Shown here: positions 40,172-52,800 of the stretch, piece by piece | Layout: every line of letters begins with the position of its first letter | Position numbering within the stretch: the first letter of the stretch is position 1 | Assembly: GCA_003427395.1 (NCBI GenBank) | Contig: BFEA01000037.1 | Span: 115,141-179,140 of the forward strand | Length of the DNA: 64,000 nt | Reading direction: 5' to 3' | Source: Chara braunii | Lineage: Eukaryota > Streptophyta > Charophyceae > Charales > Characeae | The notes under the pieces: model-generated | Told to the model about the DNA's origin: nothing | Seen by the model: the letters and a program-made list of their open reading frames with translations, nothing else | Database searches by the model: none | Translations under genes and position numbers: made by a program

Positions 40172-41338
40172 CTACTCCTGGCTGCTCGTTTTTGGGTTAC
40201 GAATAAGTGGGCACAAGGCTATCCCGTGCCCTACGATGCCACACTTGAGGCACTGGCGATTGTCCATTTTGGACTGCCACTCCTCTCGTGTTATATTTAT
40301 TTTCTCCCAAGGTCTCCCGAACGCTAAGTCGGGATGCTCGGGAACGAGCGTGGTCTCCTTTTCTTTTTCCATTGGTTCTGGCCTCCCTTGTTGGCCATCA
40401 CGACAGTGACATCACCCTTCCCAGATTCACTGTCGTCGTTCCCAAATTGACCGGTTCCTCTTTCTTGGTGGGTTCTTCTTTCTTCTCGGCCGGCCTCTCA
40501 GGTTCTTTCTTAGAACCTTCGGCTTTGTCTGGCGTCGCTCGCTTCATGGCATCCTTCATTAACTACTCATGTTCCTTCTATACTAACTCCTCTTTGGTCG
40601 CCTCCTCAAGTCCTGCCTTGTCCTTTCCTTTCATGAATCTGGTCGCTGTCTCTAGCGAGGTAGTGTTACGGTCAATCTTCTTTTAGAGAGAAACAAGATA
40701 GATCATGATGGACTGAAGGATGGATGCAAGCTCATTGTCTGCTTCCTCATAATGAAATTTTTGCCTTAATTCATCCAATATTCGTTCTTCTTCTTCCTGT
40801 GCTTCTTGTAGTCTTCGGTACTCCTCGATCTTTGTTCTTTCTTCTCTCAGGGTTTTTTCTAGTTGCCTGACATTTTCCTCCATCATCTCAATAGACGGTT
40901 GCGGTTCTATTTGTTTTTTTTTTTGTTTGTTTTTTTTTTCCCCATCTTTTCAAATCCCTCGGCAACATACCGGTCAAGGACTATTCGTGCTTGCTTTATG
41001 AGGTCCTCGACCTTCTTACCGGTCTTTATCCATTGAACGGCGATTTCCGCGACTTTCAGTTCATCTTCTGCAGCTTGCGGATTGAACTGACCATAGATCC
41101 GTTGTTCAAGCTTTGAACCGGCGCCATGTACCAAACCGAGAAACTGACAGAGCATACCGAGCGAAGTCTGTTTTCTTGTTTCAATTTGGCCTCGGGTCTC
41201 TAGTTCACCCCCTTCCTCATCGACATGGACTATAAGAGGGATAGGAAAGAATAAAAGAGGAATGAAACGTGTCAGGAAAGAGGCATGCAGATATTTCCAG
41301 AGAGAATTCATTTTCCCACATGTGTAGATGCCGCACAA
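40172..41338 (-). pseudogene. Gag of B-II (core deleted, zinc knuckle kept)
   Basis: 41338-40907 reads LETRGQIETRKQTSLGML and FNPQAAEDELKVAEIAVQWI, the counterpart of the B-I gag start; 40886-40683 is coiled coil (VRQLEKTLREERTKIEEYRR). The Gag core seen in B-I (WITKIQTYC etc.) is missing. A second part (40372-40172) has FGRPWEKINITREEWQSK and an intact CCHC knuckle CLKCGIVGHGIALC. Several TAG and frameshifts in between. Confidence 0.72.
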
Positions 41339-41873
41339 TGAATAAAATCAGAAGACGATAATAAATTTTGCGACACACACAACTCCTACAGCAAGAAACA
41401 AACAAGGCAAATACAAAGAAGCAGGTTCTCAATCAATTTCTAAGTTTAACTTTGCTGTTTGTTTCCTATGTGATGATGTCCTACAGCTACAGGTACCGCA
41501 GCCACGACCAATGTGATCAAAACAACAACACACTTGTGAGTACACACAGCATCCACATAACAGATAACAGGTGAGTAGAAAAGCCAACACAACAATACAA
41601 TCAATGGTTAGCTTCTACTTTATCATCTGTAGAAACAATGTGACCCTCAACAACAAGTGCACAGTCTTTGCATGCCACATTTCACCTCTGGCATGCCAAC
41701 GCACCACTTCTGCCACGTCAGCAACAAGAAATCTACTAGGAGGGATGCCACGTTAGCAATGCAGATCTACCATACACTCAACACCAACATACCACGTCAG
41801 CACATCAACAGCAAGCAATAGTGAAACAGATACGTGCCTCGTCAGACCATGCCCTGCATACCACATAAACAAT
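41339..41873 (-). other. Leader remnant of B-II
   Basis: No gene. Contains one exact GCCACGTCAGCA (41712-41723) and variants GCCACGTTAGCA and ACCACGTCAGCA, as in the B-I leader. Confidence 0.6.
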
Positions 41874-41963
41874 GGGGTCTTTTTACCCCTGTTTAGGCCT
41901 AGGCTGAGGGCGGCCAAGTCGGCCCCCAGTTTTCCCACGAGACATATGGCATGGGTTATTGCA
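41874..41963 (-). repeat. Remnant of the 5' LTR of B-II
   Basis: Matches the last ~90 bp (plus-strand sense) of the 3' LTR, from GGGTCTTTTTACCCCTGTTT to GGGTTATTGCA. The rest of the LTR and the PBS are deleted. Confidence 0.85.
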
Positions 41964-41967
41964 CACT

Positions 41968-42238
41968 CTACGAAAGTACCAAGCCATAAATCAAACTTGA
42001 GGGTATACTAAATAGCAACGTAAATGCTCCCATTGCAGAAAAGTCAATCAGGCATTATAGCATCTTCACGCAGACTACAATCTAGGATGTCTCAGTTTCA
42101 AGTTTTTTAAATGGTAACCATATGCCGTCAGTCAATGCTGAAGACCCCAGCAAATATGTCGGAGCCCACCAGCACATGAGCCTTGTCTACTGGCTGAATG
42201 TGCTGTATGTAGGTGAATAAGTGGAGTTATGTTGAAAG
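41968..42238. other. Short unique spacer
   Basis: Between the target duplication of B-II and the LTR of A2; no gene or repeat recognised. Confidence 0.4.
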
Positions 42239-43735
42239 TGCGAGGAATATGAGCGAGAGCAATAAACAGAAATCCAAGTTGCGAAATCACGAAGTAGTCC
42301 AAATAGTCATGTACCAAGCAGAGAGCAATACAATAAACTTGTGTGCCAATGTCAACGCTCTCCGGCCACACCAACACAGTATCCAATGCCGCTCCTACAG
42401 TCTGACACCCAACGCCCAGCCTACACGACTCTGCCTATCTATCCTATCTATGTTCATGCGACTGGATCACATCAAAGTCGAAGACCAATGTACGCGACGC
42501 CAACACCAATGCCGACCATCGGCATACACCAGGTACGTTCTCTCCCCTCCTCTCATCACCCCTCGACTCCCCACTTCACGCGCCTCCTACCCAAAGACCA
42601 CCATCGCCATCACCTACCTGCACCCCTGCAGCCCGGCTATGGCTGCTGTGCGCCCGCTGCCTCTGAAGCGCCCCTCACTTCAGCGCCCATGTGCGTGTCC
42701 GACTAGCAGTGCACATGCAGACATTAGCGCAGCAACGCAGCAGCGTGTCCGCATCGCCTGCCAAGGCCAGAATGTCGTTGTCGGGGCAGGCCACTTTCCT
42801 TTATGGAAAGTTCGGTCGTGTCTGCCTGCGTGGGCCTGGCTGGGGAGGTTTCCAATAACTTCCAGTCGGGCCCCAATGTCTGCACCCAGGCCCACAGCTG
42901 CTGTTACGGGTCTCGGCCCCTTACAATTGGGCACGTCCAGGCAGTCGTCCAAGCTCCAAGTGTTTGCCGCATTCTCACTGGCTTGTCGAGGTTGTGTGAT
43001 GACAATGTTGCTTTCTCATTCATTCGCGGCCACTGCGTGAGTGTTGGCCTCCCAATGTGTGTGCCCAGGGGGCAACCAACCGGCGCCCTAGGCTCAACTG
43101 TGCAGCTCAACTGTTGCTTCCGGATAGAACCAGGAAAGACTCACATTGCTTTGTAACCAACTGGCAAGCTGCAACTGTCTGATACCCCATATATGTAAAA
43201 ATGTCGATAGGAGGCCTCACATGGATATTCAGGCCCGCCTTCACTTAGGGTGGGCACGAGGCTTGTTGGGGGCAACAACCCAGAACACTTGCCCTTAGCT
43301 TCGAAAGTCCGCTGGCAGGCTTCTACGCAGGTGCCTTCCCCTTCAACTTCCGTTCATACTCTGCCATAATATGAGGTGTTGTTCTGACGAGTTTCTCTCT
43401 GGTGAACCAACAATCTTCCTTTGGATCCGTATGATGCCTGAATCTGACCTAGTACTCCCTCATGGTTTGGGCGGTCTTCCCCTACCTGCAGGCTTGGGAA
43501 CATACAAGTCTCTATGTTCTAGAATGTTGTCGACGTCCACATGGCCATCCACGGTTGGGGGCAGCATTGATCTCCTTGATGAGAACTGATCTGTCTCAGT
43601 GAAAGGTGCAAGCTTGGAAGCGTGAAACAAGGGTACGTGCGCAAATCACCAGGGATTCTTATGACGCATGAGGGACCATCCAAATCACTATCCACAATAT
43701 CTAGAACTTCCCAAAGACCAAAATACTGCATTATC
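42239..43735 (-). mobile_element. Ty3/gypsy fragment A2 (chromo-like tail and LTR)
   Basis: On the minus strand: YFGLWEVLDIVDSDLDGPS (43735), IRIPGDLRTYP, the tail corresponding to A3 60.66-61.08 kb, then LTR sequence down to TGCGAGG at 42239. The first ~35 bp of the LTR and the purine tract are deleted (near 43290). The LTR includes the internal ~440-bp segment that is missing from the 5' LTR of A3. Confidence 0.78.
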
Positions 43736-45152
43736 TGTGGCGTACCCACCAGGTGTGGTGCTCCGCTTGGGATAGAGATGGAGATGGAGGATGAAGGGGG
43801 AGCGAGATGGCACAATGCAGCTCCCACACTGGACTCCAACGCACGTACTCCAAAATGTGCGAATGTAGAATGACCTGAAAAACAGACAACAATTGGGGTA
43901 TACCCCAGTGGACTGACTGGACTGGACTAGACTGGCTGGTACCGACAAAGGTACCGGCCTGGACTGAACTACCCTGAATACAACACAGGCCTGTGAGAAC
44001 AGGCCAAGGGGCTCATCTCACAGGCCAACCAGAGGTCCGCTACACGATCCTCGACCTGTGATGAATCGCTTAGATACAAGCACACTTCCGCCAAGAAGCG
44101 AAACTCTACCAAAGAACAAGAGAACCCGGTAGTCTAGGATGCGGAGCAAGCTCCATGCTGAGTCCATGCAATGCAACCTAGGATAGAAAATGTCACAAAA
44201 ATAACAATGTCACAGTTAGTAGGTGAAAGCAAAAGCAACTAACTAGTATACATGTCCTAGGAAAGCAAAAAGTAATGACAACTAAATTCTAGAATGTTGG
44301 AGGCAGTAGCCTCAGTCTGGAAACAACTCACTAGTGCAAGTCCTAAGAATAGCAAAAGCAGAAACAACTAAATTCTGGAAATGTTAGAGGCGGTAGCCTC
44401 AGTTTGAGAGCAACAAAGCAACAACAAGACAACCATATGTCACAGGACAAGTGTGTTGCAAACCACAGGGTGGAATGGTCTCTGAGGGTGGCAAATGCAG
44501 CCTGCGGGTCGATAAACTCCTAAGGGCATCCAGACATAGTGACAGGGAGACACATGTCATCAGGCTAAATGAGGGTAGGGAACTGGGAGCGAACAGAACC
44601 AATGACCCTAACAGATAGACCATCAGGGCGGGTAATGCTCGACTAAAGGGGGTGACCGCTATGGAGGGTCGACCATGCAAGGGAATAAGGGAGCCTGGTA
44701 TACTGGGCGCACCTAGATGAGGCATGCAAGGCTGCCTAACTAAGGCGTGAGGGCCGGCAAAGGGTAGAAAAAATGATGGGTAAGGGAATCATGCAAATAA
44801 CTTCTAAGGTGGGGAAAGTGGGAGCTGGATCCGTAAGCTGGGAAGCCAAGGCAACGCTACGGTCCCGATGCCTATGCGTATACCAAGGGAGAGCCCAACT
44901 CAGAGGAACCCGACGAAGGGAGACCATCATGCGACACAATCAGGCTACTGTACAGGGTAAGGTGGTAAGAGAGTGACGACGTCTGAAGTCGGCAGAGCTG
45001 ATCGTGACGAAGGTCGTGCAGCTGCCGATGACATTCATGATAAGAAGTCCGAAATGCCGTCGAGGAAGAGCCGCAACGTCGACGAGCTGGAGTGGCAAAG
45101 CTAGAGTGGATGGAGTACTGAGAAGTCAAAGACGCGGGAAGACAAGTCAGAG
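43736..45152. other. Spacer with local tandem repeats
   Basis: GGACT-type short repeats at 43908-43970. A ~88-bp spaced duplication CAACTAAATTCT(A/G)GAA...GAGGC(A/G)GTAGCCTCAGT at 44279-44325 and 44367-44408. The 44420-45152 part follows the stop codon of fragment D and may be its 3' untranslated region and LTR; no gene supported. Confidence 0.45.
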
Positions 45153-46420
45153 TCAATCGTCGTATCGAGCAGGACGACAACGAGTGCGTTGTGGCCGCTT
45201 AAAAGCATACGGTTGTTGCTGAAGGTCTGCCTCAGATGTAGCAGGCTCGACTTCAGCAGTCTCCTCAGCCGAGGGAGAAGGAGGGTCAGTAGGTTGAGGA
45301 GCAGTCAACCCAGCATGACGAGCACGGTCGTAGGCACACACCAACATGCGAGCGTGCTGCAAGTGCTCGCGGGGCTCCAGGTAGCCTCCTCATCAAGGTA
45401 ACCCTTCCAACGTACGAGATACTCGACGTGAGGAGGGTTGTCATCGATGACTCTGCGACCAATGATGTACGAAACGAGGAACTCCTTGTGGCCGTCCACC
45501 ATGATGGGTGGAGGGCGCTCTTACTGTCATCCAGCGAAATGCTCAGACGGTCTGCGGTAGGGACGCAGTAAATAGACGTGGTAGACATCGTGCACACGAG
45601 CGTGGCGTACGTAGTCAGGCAGCTTCACACGGAAGCTGACCGGGCTAGATCCCGTATCAGAACCGACGGCCTGACGAATGCGGCATGGGCCAAAGAAGTG
45701 ACGCCGAAACTTGCGAAGCGTATCCGCTTCGAGTTGTAAGTGGCGGGCGTCGACAAGCATATCATCACCGACTGTGAATGGATGATCCATCCTCGATCGG
45801 TTCGCACGTGGGGCCATGCGAGTCTGGGAAGCGGCTATGTGCTCATGAGCTGTCTTCATGATCGACGTCATGTGTGCAACTCAATCATCCAGCGCGAGAC
45901 AACTCTTGTCGGGGTGCATCTGTGACGGTCGAAGGAAGTCCGCGGGAACACGAGGGTGATAACCGAGGTCGCAATAGTAAGGCAACATTCCCGTGGTTGG
46001 CGAGACGGCATGGTTGTAGGCTATCTCCGCGTGGGCAAGATGGAAATCCCACTGCTGGTCGTCACGAACAATCTTGCGAAGAATATCTTGGAGAGCCCTG
46101 TTCGTGACCTCGGTCTGACCATCAGTCTGGGGATGGTAAGACGAGGAGAAGCTGAGCTGGGTGTTGTACACCTCGTCGAGCCATCACCAGAATCGGCTGG
46201 TAAAGCGCGGGTCACGGTCAGATATGATGCTCAGAGGTAAGCCATGGTCACGCACGACTCGGTCAAACACAATGTCTGCGACATCACGTGCACTGATGGC
46301 ATAGCGGCACGAAACAAAACGTGGGCGCTTGGTGAAATGGTTCACGACGACCAGGATAGCATCATGACCGCGGGGGGTCAGAGGACGAAGAGGACCGATA
46401 AAGTCCATCGAGGGCGAGCC
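45153..46420 (-). pseudogene. Chromovirus integrase with canonical chromodomain (fragment D)
   Basis: Four pieces lie in one frame, broken only by stops: MDFIGPLRPLTPRGHDAILV and LSIISDRDPRFTSRFW (two catalytic Asp), then SSSYHPQTDGQTEVTNRALQ (catalytic Glu), VGDDMLVDARHLQLEADT and RRHFFGPCRIRQAVG (GPY/F-type), and a chromodomain VEYLVRWKGYLDEEATWSPA, ending ...CRPARYDD in a shifted frame. Stops are TGA after RFW, after LALDD, and TGA/TAA after HFAG. This is a different lineage from A and B: the chromodomain, which reads histone marks, is of standard form. RT and RNase H are absent; homology ends near 46420. Confidence 0.85.
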
Positions 46421-46429
46421 GTAGGACTC

Positions 46430-47225
46430 CCGTGCTGGACATATAGTTCCCTGGTTGATGCCACATGGCTCGTGAGCATAATTCTCCTCTCCATGCTGTA
46501 CTCTTGGGAAGTGTTATTTAGGTGAGTAATCAAGTTGAGGGCTACGCCAGACTTGGACCTGCACCTCTGATGGGTTGCATGAGTTGAGCATGAACTGTAG
46601 TACCTATTGCCTTACTAATCAGCGGGGCCAACTATTTTTTTTCTGATCTACTCACTTTATTTAATCGAGCTACCTCTATCAGCATTTGGAGACAATAATC
46701 AGCAACATCCTTGTATTGTATTCGGAGGTGGATGAAAGTTGCTAGCGTGAATATTGTGCACTAACAACTGAAAGCAAACAACAGCGGGTCGAGTAATCAG
46801 CGAGCCGGGAACGCTCCCCGCAGCACTAAGTGCAATATTCGAGGTAGAGTGCATTACTAATGCTACCCTGAGCGCTAGTCAGACATTTAGAATTCCATGT
46901 GTTGCACTGTCAGAGCTCGTCACCTGCAATATCCTGAAAACTATCTGAGCCAGTCACTCACGGTCCTAAGTGTGGACTGAAGATGCTCCAGACGAAGCAA
47001 TACGGCTTTGATATTAAAAAAAAAAAAAAAACAGACCCTTGCTAGTAAACTAATCGACAGGTGGTAAGTAAACCCGACCCCGGCGTGCTCCATGAACGAA
47101 AGCCACGATCCAACAGGGCATCGCAGAAGAGTAAAATCTGCTAGCCACAGTTTTCTGAACAGGAGGCAGACGGGACCTATTCGCTTCCTTTCAGGCAGAC
47201 TAATAAAAAACTTCCCTGGGAAAAC
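46430..47225. other. No gene seen
   Basis: Ordinary composition, short frames only; an A15-A17 tract near 47015. Confidence 0.45.
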
Positions 47226-48398
47226 ATGAGGGCTGCAGAGGTATTAGTAGTCAAGGGCATTATCAACCGAGACAAGCATGAAAGCTGGGAGACGGAAGCC
47301 ATCCGAGACATGGAGCACAAAAAACCTGTTCTGAGGGAGATTGCAGTTAGTGGAATCAAGGAGGAGAAGGATATCGAATACGTCATCCACTTCCACGATC
47401 ATTATAGCAAACTGCACAACATGGGCTCCTTTCTAGAAACTGTTGAGCAAGCCAGAGCAAAACTCAAATAAAAGAAAAGAAATTGGTAGTTCATCACCTT
47501 ACTCCCAGAGAGTTCATCAGTAGAGCAGCCTGCAAGCTTACACCCAGCATCTCATAGTCGAAACCAACGAGTCAGTAACCTGTCGTTCTACAATTACGAT
47601 CATATGTATCATCGGCGGGCTTTGGACGACATTAACTCAGTCAAAAGGTCACCTTAGTGCCATTCAACCAGTGTTCTCCTCGGCCATCCTCATTTGGGAC
47701 TTCCTCGACAGTCGGTCTGTTCTTGGCAATCTTCCTAGCACATGAATACAATCACCTCTTTCCCGGTTTAGGAGACTGTTCTGACCAGTCTCAATAGGAT
47801 TGCTTCTAAAGACCCCTTCCAGTACCGGTATGTCAGCGCATTCAGTTTCAGGCAAGAAAACTTGCCAATCTTTATGGTTCACATTGAGTTTGGCGGAGGA
47901 ACTATTCATGACTTGAGACTTTTACGTGAAAAGAGGCAAAGAAACACATAGGCACTTCGACTCTGTTTGGATTGCAGCAGCCAACTACCTTGAGGAGAAA
48001 TGGAGAGAGCTTGATAAGAGTGGTACCAAGCTGATCCGTAACTTTGGGCCCAAACTCTACATTGACTACCCCAGACCTCCAGTGCCTTTCCTTGCTCACA
48101 GATGGTTCTTACTGGGGTGACCTAGTGGAATTGGCCAAAAGGTACATTTCTCCAACCTCAAACGAGGGGTCTTCTCTCAACCATATCTTCCTACCCTATG
48201 GGAGGAATTTTGTGCTATGGTCGACTTTCGTATCATGGGCCTTGGATGGAAAGGTTTGGAACTGGCAGGCTTCAGGTGGCTCTACATTCAGAGGCCACAA
48301 TCTCAGAAGGTATATAGGCGTGGCTCAAGGCACAGGAAACACACTGTCCAATGCGAGATTCGAGTACGAGACCCTAGAGGGATAAGTGAGGACTTCTA
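47226..48398 (+). pseudogene. Unrecognised broken gene
   Basis: Piece 1 (47226-47471) reads EVLVVKGIINRDKHESWETE ... FLETVEQARAKLK. Piece 2 (about 47770-47940) reads DPFQYRYVSAFSFRQENLPI and VHIEFGGGTIHDL. Piece 3, one frame from about 47920 to 48398 with a single TGA at 48118-48120, reads FDSVWIAAANYLEEKWRELD, LYIDYPRPPVPFLAHRWFLL, TLWEEFCAMVDFRIMGLGWK, LAGFRWLYIQRPQSQKVYRR, ending RVRDPRGISEDF. The pieces look protein-like and are in order on one strand, so I treat them as remnants of one gene, but the family is not recognised and linkage of piece 1 is uncertain. Confidence 0.4.
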
Positions 48399-48744
48399 AC
48401 CAGTGTCGGGCATGCCTATTCACCTACACTCTCCGATATTATTATTATCAGTTCTCACTTCTCCCTCATTTATCTTGTCTCTGACTTGAGTCAGTCAGTC
48501 TTGCGTCGTCTACATTGCCTTTGCTTGATGATTATGTTTATGATGACCGTGTCACAATTCTCAAAATTAGTAAATCGACAAAATTGACATATGCATGGCA
48601 CACCAGACTTTTACGATTATTATTTACATAATCTTTGTGGTTTCAAATCAAAATGAAAGATCCCCAAGACCTTGGACCGGCGAAGACCGCAATTGAAGGG
48701 TCTCGCTCGAAGTCGGACGCACACAACAGAAAGGGATTTGCTTT

Positions 48745-48796
48745 ATTTAATTTATTTATTTATTGCAAATATTTAATTTATTTATTTATTGCAAAT
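48745..48796. repeat. 26-bp tandem duplication
   Basis: ATTTAATTTATTTATTTATT(GCAAAT) twice in direct succession, 48745-48770 and 48771-48796. Confidence 0.93.
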
Positions 48797-48970
48797 ATAA
48801 TCAAAATCCTGCGTGACAACCTATTGGTTTTTCGGTCGCCCACAGTGTCCTGACTGGAAAAGTGTGACGACGTACGCGACCGTGGTTTATCCACACTTGA
48901 TTAAATCTCTTCACTCTGACATTTAGAGCATAGGGCAAAAATCAAATTGTGTCAAAACCCGTTGGGACCC

Positions 48971-49832
48971 AGAGTCGAACTAGAGTCGAGCTCAACGGGG
49001 TCTTCTTTCCCCGTCGTTTCTTCAACGCCAGTTCCTTTGGTTGTGGTTTTGCACGATGGAAGATAGGGACAGTGGGAATCTCGTAAATCCATTCATGCGT
49101 CACTAATTAGATGGTGGTTAGTCATTTCACAAAGTCGAACTAGAGTCGAGCTCAACAGGGACTTCTTTTTCCACCGACTCTTGCGAAGCCTGTTTCCCTG
49201 GGTACAATTTTGCAGGATGGTAGATAGTGAGAGTAGGAATCTCGTTAATCCATTTTGTGTCACTGATTAGATGACGGGGCATTTGACTAACTTAAGAGAG
49301 TCATAGATACTCCTACCGTTTACCCGCGCTTGGCTGAATGTCTTCGCTTCGACATTCAAAGCGCTAGGCATAGATCGCATTGTGTCGACATCCGCCGAGA
49401 CCATCGCAAAGCGTTGTTTTAATTAAACAGCCGTACTCACCTCGTCTACTCCAGTTCGACCTCTCTCTCTCTCTCACTCCCACGCACGCGTGCGCAGAGG
49501 AGCTTTCCCCACGTAACAGCCCTTTCCCGTTCAAGCTTTGTCTCTGCTACCGCACACAGAAGCTCCTTCCCCGCACAACTCTGCAGCAGCTTTTTTCCGC
49601 ACAGCAGCTCCGCTACTCCGCGCAGCCTCGCAACATTTTTTTCCCGCGCACAATTAGATAGGGACAGTGGACATCTCGTTAATCCATTCAATCGCATCAC
49701 TAATTAGATGACGCGCCCTTGCTCCCGCCGATTCTTCCAAGCCTGTTCCCTCGACCGTGGTTTCGCAAAACTGTAGATAGGGATAGTGGGAATTTCGTTA
49801 ATCCATTCATGCGCGTCACTATTTAGATGACA
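48971..49832 (+). repeat. Degenerate tandem repeat family with a ~53-bp core
   Basis: A core GATAG(G)GA(C/T)AGT(G)GG with ATCTCGTTAATCCATTCAT and CACTAATTAGATGA occurs four times (about 49062, 49220, 49655, 49772). The first two copies are part of a longer unit beginning AGTCGAACTAGAGTCGAGCTC (48971 and 49132). No coding content. Confidence 0.75.
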
Positions 49833-52800
49833 AGGCACCTCACGAATGTTAAATCCGTTGGGACCGCGGCGATGCTTAGTCGGATCGCCCTGTCCGCGGC
49901 AGCCCCGCCTCTCCCCCACTCTCTCTATCTCGCTCGCTCACTCGCTCCCACGCCTGTTCTCACTTTCCAGCTAGAGTGCGCAGGTTTGTGTTCGTGTGAC
50001 CAACGGGCGAGCTCGTCCAGTGCACTTGCGAGCGGTGGTGTGCTCTTCGCATTTCTCCGTGATCTGTTCCGACCGTGTTCCCATCTTTCCGTTCGAGCAC
50101 ACTCTCGATCTTCTCTATCACTCGGGAGCTGGCTTCAGCTTCATAGAGCCCAACTCCTGTGGATCTTTGGTCCAATCCCCACCTTAGGATGCAGTTCCCT
50201 CTGTCGCGCGTTCTTCCTTGCTTACTCACTCCCTGCCCCGCTAGGCCACGCAAGCTTTCCCCTTGCTCGTTTGCTGCTCACTGCTCCACACTCACTTCCT
50301 AGTGTTGGCAATCTGATCCTAACTCACGCGCTTTATCACCATCTCCTGTTTGCGCTTGCTGTCTTCGCTAGTGCGCCCTCCAATCCGCTGCCTGCACGAC
50401 TCTTCCCACTACCTCGCGCACTATCTTTTCGCTCTGTTCACTCCTTCGCAAGCTTTTTTACTCATATGATCTCTCGCCCTCGCTCACCGATCATCCCCAC
50501 GCAGTTTCGTTCGATAGCGGAAAGCTTAAGTTATATGAGCAAAATCAAATGTTTGAGTTCCCACTCGCGATTGATAGAGGGAAAGTCCCCCCTAGCACGT
50601 TTGTCCCTTGCCATAGGGCTATTGCCTCTCGTAACCGTGACCAGTCAACAAATCAGTGGCGATTGCCGCACACCAAACACACAGTCGACCACCAACAAGC
50701 ACAAAACAAACTCGTCCACACCCTCGTCCACTCCTTCACTTGACAGGTGCTCGCACGTAGCAATATCATCACTTGCGATCTCCCTCGCTACGTGTATCTC
50801 ATGAAGAAGGAAACCTTGCCCTTGAGTTCATCTGTGCATTCCTTCGGGTGCTGATTGAACCTCCCTATCATGTCCTTTAGGTGCACTAACGCAGTTGTTC
50901 GCTCCTGTTCGCTGGAACGTACGTTGTATGGGTACGTTCCGAATGCCCCAAATCCATGCTGGTGCACCTAGGGACCGACACACTTCTGTGTGTCAGCACC
51001 AGCAGTCCTCATTCGTCGATCCTTGTGGTTGGATGACCGCCAGGGGCAAGTCCCGATTCCTCCAATTGGCCCGTTGTTTGGCCTGCCCCTTTGGTGCACG
51101 ATGTCCACCTTCGCTTGTGCGTGCGTTGGAGCGTGCTCTGGAGAAAGCTAGCACACACTGCCAGTTTCTCCGGTACCTCCCGGACCTCCCCTAAGAAGGG
51201 GCCAGTCCAGCTTAAGTACTTTGCTGGACCCAGCAGCAGCAGCCTCCACCCCACCAGAACCACCGAGAGTCGGGCACGCTGTCGAAAGACTTACAGCGCC
51301 TCAGTACCGTGGCAGAGAGCGAGCGTAGACCTGAGCCGGTTTCGGCCCTAAAAGGACCCAAGCAGGATCAAGCAGGCTCGGCTGTCAAGAAAACTGAGGC
51401 CCGATACCGTCCCACTTCCAAGCCTAGTTTTAGAGCCCAGGCCCATACTTCGCTCCTTTACCATTATCGGGCCTGACCATCGAAGAACCCAAAATTTTAT
51501 CCTTGTCCTCGTTTCTTCTCGCACGACTATCAAGGAGTAGACTTTTAACTTTCCCCCGACAATATTCCCACGCGTGTCCCCGAAGGCAGCAACTTCATTG
51601 TAAGCTCGTAGATTCCCACTCCTAGGTCGTTCGTCGGTCTGAATAAATTTACCACCCGTACGCCCGTCTCAGTAATTTTCGTGCTTCGATCATACACTAA
51701 TTTCAACGCTGTTGCTGACATTTTCCTTATCCAAACTCGCGCCTCAACAGTCAGAATACTCTTTGTCTTGCGCGTCAGCTCAAGGTCTGGTGCACATTCC
51801 CCCTTCTTTCCCTCACCTCTCCCTCGGCACCTTCGATTATTTGTCTTTTGTTGTAATTTTCAAATTCTCTCTGGTTATTGACAAGTTACCCATCTGCAGA
51901 AATTCCTTCCGCTAAGTTTGTCGAACCCGTTCTCTCAGCTTCCCGACTTCGACTTCTTCACATTCAACCTTGTTGCCGTCAAATCTCGATTTAAAAGGTG
52001 TTCAGCACGACTCTCGCGGTTGAGCTTAAACCTTGCCCGATGTTTTTCTCAAGGAAGTAAAGGGCGGCATAGGGCTTCAGTCGTCCGACAACGTACAAGG
52101 CGCTGACCTTCTTGAAGGCGCAAGAGCTTCTTGATCTATCTTTTTGATTAATCGACGACATACGTGTTAGGTTCTCACTTAGTCTTTCTGATTGCTATTT
52201 AGGACGGTTTATGTATGCACACTTATTCTTTCTTATTGCTATTTAGGACAGTTTCTGTATGCATCGAATGGGTATCTTTCTCTCTTCCGGATGTCTGATC
52301 TCGCAGTGTGGATGCTTGGATGATAGTCTCTTTGTGTAGTTTCCTCGGTTGATCAATGGATGTTGCTCACATGCGCATGAAATGAAATGTATCGTCTCAA
52401 ATTATATGCGTTTTCTCCATGGTTGTGATTTTGTATGGTAGTCGGAGTGAGATGCAGTGAAACTTCCTTCCATAGATCAGGCAGAGGAAGTTCCTAGCGA
52501 GTTAAACTCGTTGCGCCCTTCCACTTGCATGACGTAGGTGTGACTGTTGAGTGGTTTCGAAGTCTGTGCGACTCGGAGAAAGGAGTGCGTACGACACTCC
52601 CCTTACACACTTCATCTCGCAAAGGAGCGGCGAGGGCGAGGTGACAACCGCATCCGTTCGCTGGCTCATTGCTGTGAATGGCAATGTGTGAGATAGATGT
52701 CTCCTTTGTTTTGTGTTAACTTTCAAGTTCCCCTCTGTGATATTTGTCAACACGTCTCGGTCTTCTGCTTCGGTATCGTACAAAGATCTTAGTCTATGTC

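Larger units (their letters stand above)
35211..41963 (-). mobile_element. Ty3/gypsy element B-II with CACT target duplication
   Basis: Minus-strand order: remnant of the 5' LTR (41963-41874), leader, gag, protease, RT, RNase H, integrase, chromo-like tail, complete 3' LTR (36458-35211). CACT flanks both ends (35207-35210 and 41964-41967). Most of the 5' LTR and the PBS are deleted, and the Gag core domain is missing. Every pol domain has at least one stop or frameshift. Confidence 0.85.

Noticed and set aside
3565-41963. Alternative genetic code with TAA/TAG read as Gln (as in some ulvophyte algae), suggested by the hAT frame and two B-I/B-II positions where TAG faces CAG or CAA.
   Set aside because: Other paralogous positions contradict it: stop codons face CTG (Leu), GAG (Glu), AAG (Lys) and CGA (Arg) between B-I, B-II and gag copies. 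Ordinary decay explains all of them.
49827-50804. 325-codon plus-strand open frame.
   Set aside because: Low-complexity Ser/Leu/Ala/Pro composition in CT-rich DNA, no motif, no conserved block, no plausible splice context. Kept only as a note.
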